DNA of 64,000 nucleotides from Nomia melanderi (taxonomy: Eukaryota > Arthropoda > Insecta > Hymenoptera > Halictidae), in assembly GCF_051020985.1 (NCBI RefSeq), contig NW_027475139.1, positions 1,178,001-1,242,000 on the forward strand, given 5' to 3'. How positions within the stretch are numbered: the stretch's first letter is position 1; each line of letters starts with the position of its first letter. The position numbers and the translations under genes are program-made. Shown in pieces: positions 1-11,786 of this stretch. The notes beneath the pieces were generated by a model. It was not told the origin of the DNA and ran no database searches. It saw only the letters and a list, made by a program, of their open reading frames with translations.

Positions 1-248
1 TTTCGGCCCCCGGTGGTCCGAGGTCGTTCCCGTTGCACAGATTCATGCGCCAGGGCCTCCTGCAGATAATTCACTTTGGTTTATTGCGCTATCTCTAATA
101 GCACCCAAGAAATCACCAGATATATATTGGATTTTTCCCTGACCCTGAGTGTCCGGCCCCATGAGAAGGTGGTTGTCTCGCCCCTGGTGCTCCGAGGTCG
201 TTCCCGCTGCACAGATTCATGCGCCACGGCCTCCTACAGACAATGCAC

Positions 249-1298
249 TCTGATTTATTGCGCTATCTGTAATAGCAGCCGAGATATCACCAGATATATA
301 TTGGATTTTTCACTGACCCTGAGTGTCCGGCCCCATGAGGCGGTCGTTTTGTCGTCCCCTGGTCGTCCGAGGTCGTTCCCGCTGCACAGATTCATGCGCC
401 AGGGCCTCCTACAGACAATGCACTTTGATTTATTGCGCTATCTGTAATAGCAGCCGAGATATCACCAGATATATATTGGATTTTTCACTGACCCTGAGTG
501 TCCGGCCCCATGAGACGGTCGTTTTCTCGGCCCCTGGTGGTCCGAGGTCGTTCCCGCTGCACAGATTCATGCGCCAGGGCCTCCTACAGACAATGCACTC
601 TGATTTATTGCGCTATCTGTAATAGCAGCCGAGATATCACCAGATATATATTGGATTTTTCACTGACCCTGAGTGTCCGGCCCCATGAGGCGGTCCTTTT
701 GTCGTCCCCTGGTCGTCCGAGGTCGTTCCCGCTGCACAGATTCATGCACCAGGGCCTCCTACAGACAATGCACTTTGATTTATTGCGCTATCTGTAATAG
801 CAGCCGAGATATCACCAGATATATATTGGATTTTTCACTGACCCTGAGTGTCCGGCCCCATGAGACGGTCGTTTTCTCGGCCCCTGGTGGTCCGAGGTCG
901 TTCCCGCTGCACAGATTCATGCGCCAGGGCCTCCTACAGATAATGCACTCTGATTTATTGCGCTATCTGTAATAGCAGCCGAGATATCACCAGATATATA
1001 TTGGATTTTTCACTGACCCTGAGTGTCCGGCCCCATGAGGCGGTCGTTTTGTCGTCCCCTGGTCGTCCGAGGTCGTTCCCGCTGCACAGATTCATGCACC
1101 AGGGCCTCCTACAGACAATGCACTTTGATTTATTGCGCTATCTGTAATAGCAGCCGAGATATCACCAGATATATATTGGATTTTTCACTGACCCTGAGTG
1201 TCCGGCCCCATGAGACGGTCGTTTTCTCGGCCCCTGGTGGTCCGAGGTCGTTCCCGCTGCACAGATTCATGCGCCAGGGCCTCCTGCAGATAATTCAC
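249..1298 (+). repeat. 350-bp dimer HOR, three copies
   Basis: Two monomer kinds alternate: one with GAGGCGGTCGTTTTGTCGTC (starts 249, 599, 949), one with GAGACGGTCGTTTTCTCGGC (starts 424, 774, 1124). The dimer units are therefore 249-598, 599-948 and 949-1298. Copies differ by isolated substitutions, for example GCGCC versus GCACC after ATTCAT. The same pair forms monomers 2 and 3 of the downstream 699-bp HOR, so this dimer is either a precursor of that HOR or was expanded from it. Confidence 0.85.
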
Positions 1299-1822
1299 TT
1301 TGGTTTATTGCGCTATCTCTAATAGCACCCAAGATATCACCAGATATATATTGGATTTTTCCTGACCCTGAGTGTCCGGCCCCATGAGACTGTGGTTTTT
1401 TCGGCCCCCGGTGGTCCGAGGTCGTTCCCGTTGCACAGATTCATGCGCCAGGGCCTCCTGCAGATAATTCACTTTGGTTTATTGCGCTATCTCTAATAGC
1501 ACCCAAGATATCACCAGATATATATTGGATTTTTCCCTGACCCTGAGTGTCCGACCCCATGAGACTGTGGTTTTCTCGGCCCCTGGTGGTCCGAGGTCGT
1601 TCCCGCTGCACAGATTCATGCGCCAGGGCCTCCTACAGACAATGCACTTTGATTTATTGCGCTATCTGTAATAGCACCCGAGATATCAGCAGATATATAT
1701 TGGATTTTTCACTGACCCTGAGTGTCCGGCCCCATGAGGCGGTCGTTTTCTCGGCCCCTGGTGGTCCGAGGTCGTTCCCGCTGCACAGATTCATGCGCCA
1801 GGGCCTCCTGCAGATAATTCAC
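1299..1822 (+). repeat. Transition monomers between dimer block and 699-bp HOR
   Basis: Three monomers with CACCCAAGATATC or CACCCGAGATATCAGCAG signatures. The first is one base short (TTTTTCCTGACC near 1360), which shifts later monomers by one base. The same three monomers recur at about 8991-9514, offset 7,692 bp, including the one-base deletion near 9052. The shared deletion shows the two stretches descend from one block. Confidence 0.8.
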
Positions 1823-3919
1823 ATTGGTTTATTGCGCTATCTCTAATAGCACCCGAGATATCACCAGATATATATTGGATTTTTCCAAGACCCTGAGTGT
1901 CCGGCCCCATGAGACTGTGGCTTTCTCGGCCCCTGGAGGTCCGAGGACGTTCCCGCTGCACAGATTCATGCGCCAGGGCCTCCTACAGGTAATGCACTTT
2001 GATTTATTGCGCTATCTGTAATAGGACCCGAGATATCACCAGATATATATTGGATTTTTCCCTGACCCTGAGTGTCCGGCCCCATGAGAAGGTGGTTGTC
2101 TCGCCCCTGGTGCTCCGAGGTCGTTCCCGCTGCACAGATTCATGCGCCACGGCCTCCTACAGACAATGCACTCTGATTTATTGCGCTATCTGTAATAGCA
2201 GCCGAGATATCACCAGATATATATTGGATTTTTCACTGACCCTGAGTGTCCGGCCCCATGAGGCGGTCGTTTTGTCGTCCCCTGGTCGTCCGAGGTCGTT
2301 CCCGCTGCACAGATTCATGCGCCAGGGCCTCCTACAGACAATGCACTTTGATTTATTGCGCTATCTGTAATAGCGGCCGAGATATCACCAGATATATATT
2401 GGATTTTTCACTGACCCTGAGTGTCCGGCCCCATGAGACGGTCGTTTTCTCGGCCCCTGGTGGTCCGAGGTCGTTCCCGCTGCACAGATTCATGCACCAG
2501 GGCCTCCTGCAGATAATTCACTTTGGTTTGTTGCGCTATCTCTAATAGCACCCGAGATATCACCAGATATATATTGGATTTTTCCCTGACCCTGAGTGAA
2601 CGGCCCCATGAGACTGTGGTTTCCTCGGCGCCTGGTGGTCCGAGGTCGTTCCCGCTGCACAGATTCATGCGCCAGGGCCTCCTACAGGTAATGCACTTTG
2701 ATTTATTGCGCTATCTGTAATAGGACCCGAGATATCACCAGATATATATTGGATTTTTCCCTGACCCTGAGTGTCCGGCCCCATGAGAAGGTGGTTGTCT
2801 CGCCCCTGGTGCTCCGAGGTCGTTCCCGCTGCACAGATTCATGCGCCAGGGCCTCCTACAGACAATGCACTCTGATTTATTGCGCTATCTGTAATAGCAG
2901 CCGAGATATCACCAGATATATATTGGATTTTTCACTGACCCTGAGTGTCCGGCCCCATGAGGCGGTCGTTTTGTCGTCCCCTGGTCGTCCGAGGTCGTTC
3001 CCGCTGCACAGATTCATGCGCCAGGGCCTCCTACAGACAATGCACTTTGATTTATTGCGCTATCTGTAATAGCAGCCGAGATATCACCAGATATATATTG
3101 GATTTTTCACTGACCCTGAGTGTCCGGCCCCATGAGACGGTCGTTTTCTCGGCCCCTGGTGGTCCGAGGTCGTTCCCGCTGCACAGATACATGCACCAGG
3201 GCCTCCTGCAGATAATTCACTTTGGTTTATTGCGCTATCTCTAATAGCACCCGAGATATCACCAGATATATATTGGATTTTTCCCTGACCCTGAGTGAAC
3301 GGCCCCATGAGACTGTGGTTTCCTCGGCCCCTGGTGGTCCGAGGTCGTTCCCGCTGCACAGGTTCATGCGCCAGGGCCTCCTACAGGTAATGCACTTTGA
3401 TTTATTGCGCTATCTGTAATAGGACCCGAGATATCACCAGATATATATTGGATTTTTCCCTGACCCTGAGTGTCCGGCCCCATGAGAAGGTGGTTGTCTC
3501 GCCCCTGGTGCTCCGAGGTCGTTCCCGCTGCACAGATTCATGCGTCAGGGCCTCCTACAGACAATGCACTCTGATTTATTGCGCTATCTGTAATAGCAGC
3601 CGAGATATCACCAGATATATATTGGATTTTTCACTGACCCTGAGTGTCCGGCCCCATGAGGCGGTCGTTTTGTCGTCCCCTGGTCTTCCGAGGTCGTTCC
3701 CGCTGCACAGATTCATGCGCCAGGGCCTCCTACAGACAATGCACTTTGATTTATTGCGCTATCTGTAATAGCAGCCGAGATATCACCAGATATATATTGG
3801 ATTTTTCACTGACCCTGAGTGTCCGGCCCCATGAGACGGTCGTTTTCTCGGCCCCTGGTGGTCCGAGGTCGTTCCCGCTGCACAGATACATGCACCAGGG
3901 CCTCCTGCAGATAATTCAC
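1823..3919 (+). repeat. 2,097-bp superunit, copy 1 of 2
   Basis: A second layer above the 699-bp HOR. This stretch recurs 2,097 bp downstream at 3920-6016. Both copies begin with the TTTTTCCAAGACCC monomer, then three 699-bp-type units in the same order: one with ATAGCGGCCGAG, one with GATACATGCACC, one with GCGTCAGGG plus GGTCTTCCGAGG. A difference seen is TTTGTTGCGC at about 2527 against TTTATTGCGC at 4624. Confidence 0.85.
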
Positions 3920-6191
3920 TTTGGTTTATTGCGCTATCTCTAATAGCACCCGAGATATCACCAGATATATATTGGATTTTTCCAAGACCCTGAGTGTCCG
4001 GCCCCATGAGACTGTGGCTTTCTCGGCCCCTGGAGGTCCGAGGACGTTCCCGCTGCACAGATTCATGCGCCAGGGCCTCCTACAGGTAATGCACTTTGAT
4101 TTATTGCGCTATCTGTAATAGGACCCGAGATATCACCAGATATATATTGGATTTTTCCCTGACCCTGAGTGTCCGGCCCCATGAGAAGGTGGTTGTCTCG
4201 CCCCTGGTGCTCCGAGGTCGTTCCCGCTGCACAGATTCATGCGCCACGGCCTCCTACAGACAATGCACTCTGATTTATTGCGCTATCTGTAATAGCAGCC
4301 GAGATATCACCAGATATATATTGGATTTTTCACTGACCCTGAGTGTCCGGCCCCATGAGGCGGTCGTTTTGTCGTCCCCTGGTCGTCCGAGGTCGTTCCC
4401 GCTGCACAGATTCATGCGCCAGGGCCTCCTACAGACAATGCACTTTGATTTATTGCGCTATCTGTAATAGCGGCCGAGATATCACCAGATATATATTGGA
4501 TTTTTCACTGACCCTGAGTGTCCGGCCCCATGAGACGGTCGTTTTCTCGGCCCCTGGTGGTCCGAGGTCGTTCCCGCTGCACAGATTCATGCACCAGGGC
4601 CTCCTGCAGATAATTCACTTTGGTTTATTGCGCTATCTCTAATAGCACCCGAGATATCACCAGATATATATTGGATTTTTCCCTGACCCTGAGTGAACGG
4701 CCCCATGAGACTGTGGTTTCCTCGGCCCCTGGTGGTCCGAGGTCGTTCCCGCTGCACAGATTCATGCGCCAGGGCCTCCTACAGGTAATGCACTTTGATT
4801 TATTGCGCTATCTGTAATAGGACCCGAGATATCACCAGATATATATTGGATTTTTCCCTGACCCTGAGTGTCCGGCCCCATGAGAAGGTGGTTGTCTCGC
4901 CCCTGGTGCTCCGAGGTCGTTCCCGCTGCACAGATTCATGCGCCAGGGCCTCCTACAGACAATGCACTCTGATTTATTGCGCTATCTGTAATAGCAGCCG
5001 AGATATCACCAGATATATATTGGATTTTTCACTGACCCTGAGTGTCCGGCCCCATGAGGCGGTCGTTTTGTCGTCCCCTGGTCGTCCGAGGTCGTTCCCG
5101 CTGCACAGATTCATGCGCCAGGGCCTCCTACAGACAATGCACTTTGATTTATTGCGCTATCTGTAATAGCAGCCGAGATATCACCAGATATATATTGGAT
5201 TTTTCACTGACCCTGAGTGTCCGGCCCCATGAGACGGTCGTTTTCTCGGCCCCTGGTGGTCCGAGGTCGTTCCCGCTGCACAGATACATGCACCAGGGCC
5301 TCCTGCAGATAATTCACTTTGGTTTATTGCGCTATCTCTAATAGCACCCGAGATATCACCAGATATATATTGGATTTTTCCCTGACCCTGAGTGAACGGC
5401 CCCATGAGACTGTGGTTTCCTCGGCCCCTGGTGGTCCGAGGTCGTTCCCGCTGCACAGGTTCATGCGCCAGGGCCTCCTACAGGTAATGCACTTTGATTT
5501 ATTGCGCTATCTGTAATAGGACCCGAGATATCACCAGATATATATTGGATTTTTCCCTGACCCTGAGTGTCCGGCCCCATGAGAAGGTGGTTGTCTCGCC
5601 CCTGGTGCTCCGAGGTCGTTCCCGCTGCACAGATTCATGCGTCAGGGCCTCCTACAGACAATGCACTCTGATTTATTGCGCTATCTGTAATAGCAGCCGA
5701 GATATCACCAGATATATATTGGATTTTTCACTGACCCTGAGTGTCCGGCCCCATGAGGCGGTCGTTTTGTCGTCCCCTGGTCTTCCGAGGTCGTTCCCGC
5801 TGCACAGATTCATGCGCCAGGGCCTCCTACAGACAATGCACTTTGATTTATTGCGCTATCTGTAATAGCAGCCGAGATATCACCAGATATATATTGGATT
5901 TTTCACTGACCCTGAGTGTCCGGCCCCATGAGACGGTCGTTTTCTCGGCCCCTGGTGGTCCGAGGTCGTTCCCGCTGCACAGATACATGCACCAGGGCCT
6001 CCTGCAGATAATTCACTTTGGTTTATTGCGCTATCTCTAATAGCACCCGAGATATCACCAGATATATATTGGATTTTTCCCTGACCCTGAGTGAACGGCC
6101 CCATGAGACTGTGGTTTCCTCGGCCCCTGGTGGTCCGAGGTCGTTCCCGCTGCACAGGTTCATGCGCCAGGGCCTCCTACAGACAATGCAC
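1998..6191 (+). repeat. 699-bp four-monomer HOR, six tandem copies
   Basis: Units start at 1998, 2697, 3396, 4095, 4794 and 5493, each 699 bp (174+175+175+175). Monomer 1 carries GAGAAGGTGGTTGTCTCGCC, is preceded by TAATAGGACCC and has lost one G after CTCG, making it 174 bp. Monomer 2 carries GGCGGTCGTTTTGTCGTC. Monomer 3 carries GACGGTCGTTTTCTCGG and often GATACATGCACC. Monomer 4 carries GAACGGCCCCATGAGACTG and GGTTTCCTCGG, except in the third unit (3920-4094), where a monomer with TTTTTCCAAGACCC and GGAGGTCCGAGGACG takes its place. Copies differ by a few substitutions each. Confidence 0.92.
3920..6016 (+). repeat. 2,097-bp superunit, copy 2 of 2
   Basis: Downstream partner of 1823-3919 with the same order of diagnostic variants. 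The monomer after it (6017-6191) reverts to the GAACGGCCCC type, so the 2,097-bp period ends here. The superunit equals three 699-bp units, as expected if unequal exchange aligned HOR units out of register by three. Confidence 0.85.
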
Positions 6192-8650
6192 TTTGGTTTA
6201 TTGCGCTATCTCTAATAGCACCCGAGATATCACCAGATATATATTGGATTTTCCCCTGACCCTGAGTGTCCGGCCCCATGAGACGGTGGTTTTCTCGGCC
6301 CCTGGTGGTCCGAGGTCGTTCCCGCTGCACAGCTTCAGGCGCCAGGGCCTCCTGCAGATAATTCACTTTGGTTTATTGCGCTATCTCTAATAGCACCCGA
6401 GATATCACCAGATATGTATTGGATTTTTCCCTGACCCTGAGTGTCCGGCCCCATGAGACGGTGGTTTTCTCGGCCCTGGTGGTCCGAGGTCGTTCCCGCT
6501 GCACAGATTCATGCGCCAGGGCCTTCTGCAGATAATTCACTTTCGTTTATTGCGCTATCTCTAATAGCACCCGAGATATCAACAGATATATATTGGATTT
6601 TTCCCTTACCCTGAGTGTCCGGCCCCATGAGACGGTGGTTTTCTCGGCCCCTGGTGGTCCGAGGTTGTTCCCGCTGCACAGATTCATGCGCCAGGGCCTC
6701 CTACAGACAATGCACTTTGATTTATTGCGCTATCTGTAATAGCACCCGAGATATCACCAGACATATATTGGATTTTTCCCTGACCCTGAGTGTCCGGCCC
6801 CATGAGACTGTGGTTTTTTCGGCCCCTGGTGGTCCGAGGTCGTTCCCGTTGCACAGATTCATGCGCCAGGGCCTCCTGCAGCTAATTCACTTTGGTTTAT
6901 TGCGCTATCTCTAATAGCACCCAAGATATCACAAGATATATATTGGATTTTTCCCGGACCCTGAGTGTCCGGCCCCATGAGACTGTGGTTTTCTCGGCCC
7001 CTGGTGGTCCGAGGTCGTTCCCCTTGCACAGATTCATGCGCCAGGGCCTCCTGCAGATAATTCACTTTGATTTATTGCGCTGTCTGTAATAGCACCCGAG
7101 ATATCACCAGATATATATTGGATTTTTCACTCACCCTAAGTGTCCGGCCCCTCGGGCCGGTGGTTCTCTCGGCCCCCGGTGGTCCGAGGTCGTTCCCGCT
7201 GCACAGATTCATGCGCCAGGGCCTCCTACAGACAATGCACTTTGATTTATTGCGCTATCTGTAATAGCAGCCGAGATATCACCAGATATATATTGGATTT
7301 TTCCCTGACCCAGAGTGTCCGGCCTCATGAGACGGTGGTTGTCTCGGCCCCTGGTGGTCCGAGGTCGTTCCCGCTGCACAGATTCATGCGCCAGGGCCTT
7401 CTACAGACAATGCACTTTGATTTATTGCGCTATCTGTAATAGCACCCAAGATATCACCAGATAAATATTGGATTTTCCCCTGACCCTGAGTGTCCGGCCC
7501 CATGAGACGGTGATTTTCTCGGCCCCTACGGGTCCGAGGTCGTTCCCGCTGCACAGATTCATGCGCCAGGGCCTCCTGCAGATAATTCACCTTGGTTTAT
7601 TGCGCTATCTCTAATAGCACCCGAGATATCACCAGATATATATTGGATTTTTCCCTGACCCTGAGTGTCCGGCCCCATGAGACTGCGGTTTTCTCGGCCC
7701 CTGGTGGTCCGAGGTCGTTCCCGCTGCACACATTCATGCGCCAGGGCCTCCTGCAGATAATTCACTTTGGTTTATTGCGCTATCCTTAATATCACCCGAG
7801 ATATCACCAGATATATATTGGATTTTGCCCTGACCCTGAGTGTCCGGCCCCATGAGACTGTGGTTTTCTCGGCCCCTGGTGGTCCGAGGTTGTTCCCGCT
7901 GCACAGATTCATGCGCCAGGGCCTCCTACAGACAATGCACTTTGATTTATTGCTCTATCTGTAATAGCACCCGAGATATCACCAGATATATATTGGATTT
8001 TCCCCTGACCCTGAGTGTCCGGCCCCATGAGACTGTGGTTTTCTCGGCCCCTGGTGGTCCGAGGTCGTTCCGGCTGCACAGATTCATGCGCCAGGGCCTC
8101 CTGCAGATAATTCACTTTGGTTTATTGCGTTATCTCTAATAGCACCCGAGATATCACCAGATATATATTGGATTTTCCCCTGACCCTGAGTGTCCGGCCC
8201 CATGAGACTGTGGTTTTCTCGGCCCCTGGTCGTCCGAGGTCGTTCCCGCTGAACAGATTCATACGCCAGGGCCTCCTACAGACAATGCACTTTGATTTAT
8301 TGCGCTATCTGTAATAGCACCCGAGATATCACCAGACATATATTGGATATTACCCTGACCCTGAGTGTCCGGCCCCATGAGACGGTCGTTGTCTCGGCCC
8401 CTGGAGGTCCGAGGACGTTCCCGCTGCACAGATTCATGCGCCAGGGCCTCCTACAGGTAATGCACTTTGATTTATTGCGCTATCTGTAATAGCACCCGAG
8501 ATATCACCAGATCTATATTGGATTTTCCCCTGACCCTGAGTGTCCGGCCCCATGAGACTGTGGTTTTCCCGGCCCCTGGAGGTCCGAGGACGTTCCCGCT
8601 GCACAGATTCATGCGCCAGGCGCTCCTACAGACAATGCACTCTGATTTAT
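6192..8650 (+). repeat. Mixed-monomer run, source or copy of later blocks
   Basis: Monomers here show no short HOR. Markers include ACAGCTTCAGGCGCC (about 6331), a one-base deletion giving TCGGCCCTGGTGG (about 6470), CAACAGATATATATTGG (about 6580), GGCCCCTCGGGCCGG (about 7145), CTATCCTTAATATCACCC (about 7782) and ACACATTCATG (about 7729). The same markers in the same order recur at offsets 5,595 (then 5,420) and 9,267 bp, so this run exists in three full or partial copies. No gene is visible. Confidence 0.85.
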
Positions 8651-10480
8651 TGCGCTATCTGTAATAGCAGCCGAGATATCACCAGATATATATTGGATTT
8701 TTCACTGACCCTGAGTGTCCGGCCCCATGAGGCGGTCGTTTTGTCGTCCCCTGGTCGTCCGAGGTCGTTCCCGCTGCACAGATTCATGCACCAGGGCCTC
8801 CTACAGACAATGCACTTTGATTTATTGCGCTATCTGTAATAGCAGCCGAGATATCACCAGATATATATTGGATTTTTCACTGACCCTGAGTGTCCGGCCC
8901 CATGAGACGGTCGTTTTCTCGGCCCCTGGTGGTCCGAGGTCGTTCCCGCTGCACAGATTCATGCGCCAGGGCCTCCTGCAGATAATTCACTTTGGTTTAT
9001 TGCGCTATCTCTAATAGCACCCAAGATATCACCAGATATATATTGGATTTTTCCTGACCCTGAGTGTCCGGCCCCATGAGACTGTGGTTTTTTCGGCCCC
9101 CGGTGGTCCGAGGTCGTTCCCGTTGCACAGATTCATGCGCCAGGGCCTCCTGCAGATAATTCACTTTGGTTTATTGCGCTATCTCTAATAGCACCCAAGA
9201 TATCACCAGATATATATTGGATTTTTCCCTGACCCTGAGTGTCCGACCCCATGAGACTGTGGTTTTCTCGGCCCCTGGTGGTCCGAGGTCGTTCCCGCTG
9301 CACAGATTCATGCGCCAGGGCCTCCTACAGACAATGCACTTTGATTTATTGCGCTATCTGTAATAGCACCCGAGATATCAGCAGATATATATTGGATTTT
9401 TCACTGACCCTGAGTGTCCGGCCCCATGAGGCGGTCGTTTTCTCGGCCCCTGGTGGTCCGAGGTCATTCCCGCTGCACAGATTCATGCGCCAGGGCCTCC
9501 TGCAGATAATTCACATTGGTTTATTGCGCTATCTCTAATAGCACCCGAGATATCACCATATATATATTGGATTTTTCCAAGACCCTGAGTGTCCGGCCCC
9601 ATGAGACTGTGGCTTTCTCGGCCCCTGGAGGTCCGAGGACGTTCCCGCTGCACAGATTCATGCGCCAGGGCCTCCTACAGGTAATGCACTTTGATTTATT
9701 GCGCTATCTGTAATAGGACCCGAGATATCACCAGATATATATTGGATTTTTCCCTGACCCTGAGTGTCCGGCCCCATGAGAAGGTGGTTGTCTCGCCCCT
9801 GGTGCTCCGAGGTCGTTCCCGCTGCACAGATTCATGCGCCACGGCCTCCTACAGACAATGCACTCTGATTTATTGCGCTATCTGTAATAGCAGCCGAGAT
9901 ATCACCAGATATATATTGGATTTTTCACTGACCCTGAGTGTCCGGCCCCATGAGGCGGTCGTTTTGTCGTCCCCTGGTCGTCCGAGGTCGTTCCCGCTGC
10001 ACAGATTCATGCGCCAGGGCCTCCTACAGACAATGCACTTTGATTTATTGCGCTATCTGTAATAGCGGCCGAGATATCACCAGATATATATTGGATTTTT
10101 CACTGACCCTGAGTGTCCGGCCCCATGAGACGGTCGTTTTCTCGGCCCCTGGTGGTCCGAGGTCGTTCCCGCTGCACAGATTCATGCACCAGGGCCTCCT
10201 GCAGATAATTCACTTTGGTTTATTGCGCTATCTCTAATAGCACCCGAGATATCACCAGATATATATTGGATTTTTCCCTGACCCTGAGTGAACGGCCCCA
10301 TGAGACTGTGGTTTCCTCGGCCCCTGGTGGTCCGAGGTCGTTCCCGCTGCACAGATTCATGCGCCAGGGCCTCCTACAGGTAATGCACTTTGATTTATTG
10401 CGCTATCTGCAATAGGACCCGAGATATCACCAGATATATATTGGATTTTTCCCTGACCCTGAGTGTCCGGCCCCATGAGA
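8650..10480 (+). repeat. Duplication of ~960-2790 (offset 7,692 bp)
   Basis: From about 8650 the monomer order matches that beginning near 960: GGCGGTCG/GACGGTCG pair, one-base-short monomer, CGACCCCATGAGAC monomer, ATCAGCAGATA monomer, CCAAGACCC monomer, then the 699-bp HOR. Differences are sparse, such as GAGGTCATTCCC at about 9470 against GAGGTCGTTCCC, and CACCATATATA at about 9555 against CACCAGATATA. The downstream edge is blurred because both copies run into 699-bp units. Confidence 0.82.
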
Positions 10481-11786
10481 AGGTGGTTGTCTCGCCCCTG
10501 GTGCACCGAGGTCGTTCCCGCTGCACAGATTCATGCGTCAGGGCCTCCTACAGACAATGCACTCTGATTTATTGCGCTATCTGTAATAGCAGCCGAGATA
10601 TCACCAGATATATATTGGATTTTTCACTGACCCTGAGTGTCCGGCCCCATGAGGCGGTCGTTTTGTCGTCCCCTGGTCGTCCGAGGTCGTTCCCGCTGCA
10701 CAGATTCATGCGCCAGGGCCTCCTACAGACAATGCACTTTGATTTATTGCGCTATCTGTAATAGCAGCCGAGATATCACCAGATATATATTGGATTTTTC
10801 ACTGACCCTGAGTGTCCGGCCCCATGAGACGGTCGTTTTCTCGGCCCCTGGTGGTCCGAGGTCGTTCCCGCTGCACAGATACATGCACCAGGGCCTCCTG
10901 CAGATAATTCACTTTGGTTTATTGCGCTATCTCTAATAGCACCCGAGATATCACCAGATATATATTGGAATTTTCCCTGACCCTGAGTGAACGGCCCCAT
11001 GAGACTGTGGTTTCCTCGGCCCCTGGTGGTCCGAGGTCGTTCCCGCTGCACAGGTTCATGCGCCAGGGCCTCCTACAGGTAATGCACTTTGATTTATTGC
11101 GCTATCTGTAATAGGACCCGAGATATCACCAGATATATATTGGATTTTTCCCTGACCCTGAGTGTCCGGCCCCATGAGAAGGTGGTTGTCTCGCCCCTGG
11201 TGCTCCGAGGTCGTTCCCGCTGCACAGATTCATGCGTCAGGGCCTCCTACAGACAATGCACTCTGATTTATTGCGCTATCTGTAATAGCAGCCGAGATAT
11301 CACCAGATATATATTGGATTTTTCACTGACCCTGAGTGTCCGGCCCCATGAGGCGGTCGTTTTGTCGTCCCCTGGTCGTCCGAGGTCGTTCCCGCTGCAC
11401 AGATTCATGCGCCAGGGCCTCCTACAGACAATGCACTTTGATTTATTGCGCTATCTGTAATAGCAGCCGAGATATCACCAGATATATATTGGATTTTTCA
11501 CTGACCCTGAGTGTCCGGCCCCATGAGACGGTCGTTTTCTCGGCCCCTGGTGGTCCGAGGTCGTTCCCGCTGCACAGATACATGCACCAGGGCCTCCTGC
11601 AGATAATTCACTTTGGTTTATTGCGCTATCTCTAATAGCACCCGAGATATCACCAGATATATGTTGGATTTTTCCCTGACCCAGAGTGAACGGCCCCATG
11701 AGACTGTGGCTTCCTCGGCCCCTGGTGGTCCGAGGTCGTTCCCGCTGCACAGGTTCATGCGCCAGGGCCTCCTACAGACAATGCAC
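9690..11786 (+). repeat. 699-bp four-monomer HOR, second cluster, three copies
   Basis: Units start at 9690, 10389 and 11088 with the same monomer order as the first cluster. Unit 2 has a private change (GGTGCACCGAGG at about 10502 for GGTGCTCCGAGG) and TATCTGCAATAGG at about 10409, which removes the usual TAA. The cluster leaves the pattern near 11786, where TACAGACAATGC replaces TACAGGTAATGC, as the first cluster does at 6191. Confidence 0.9.
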
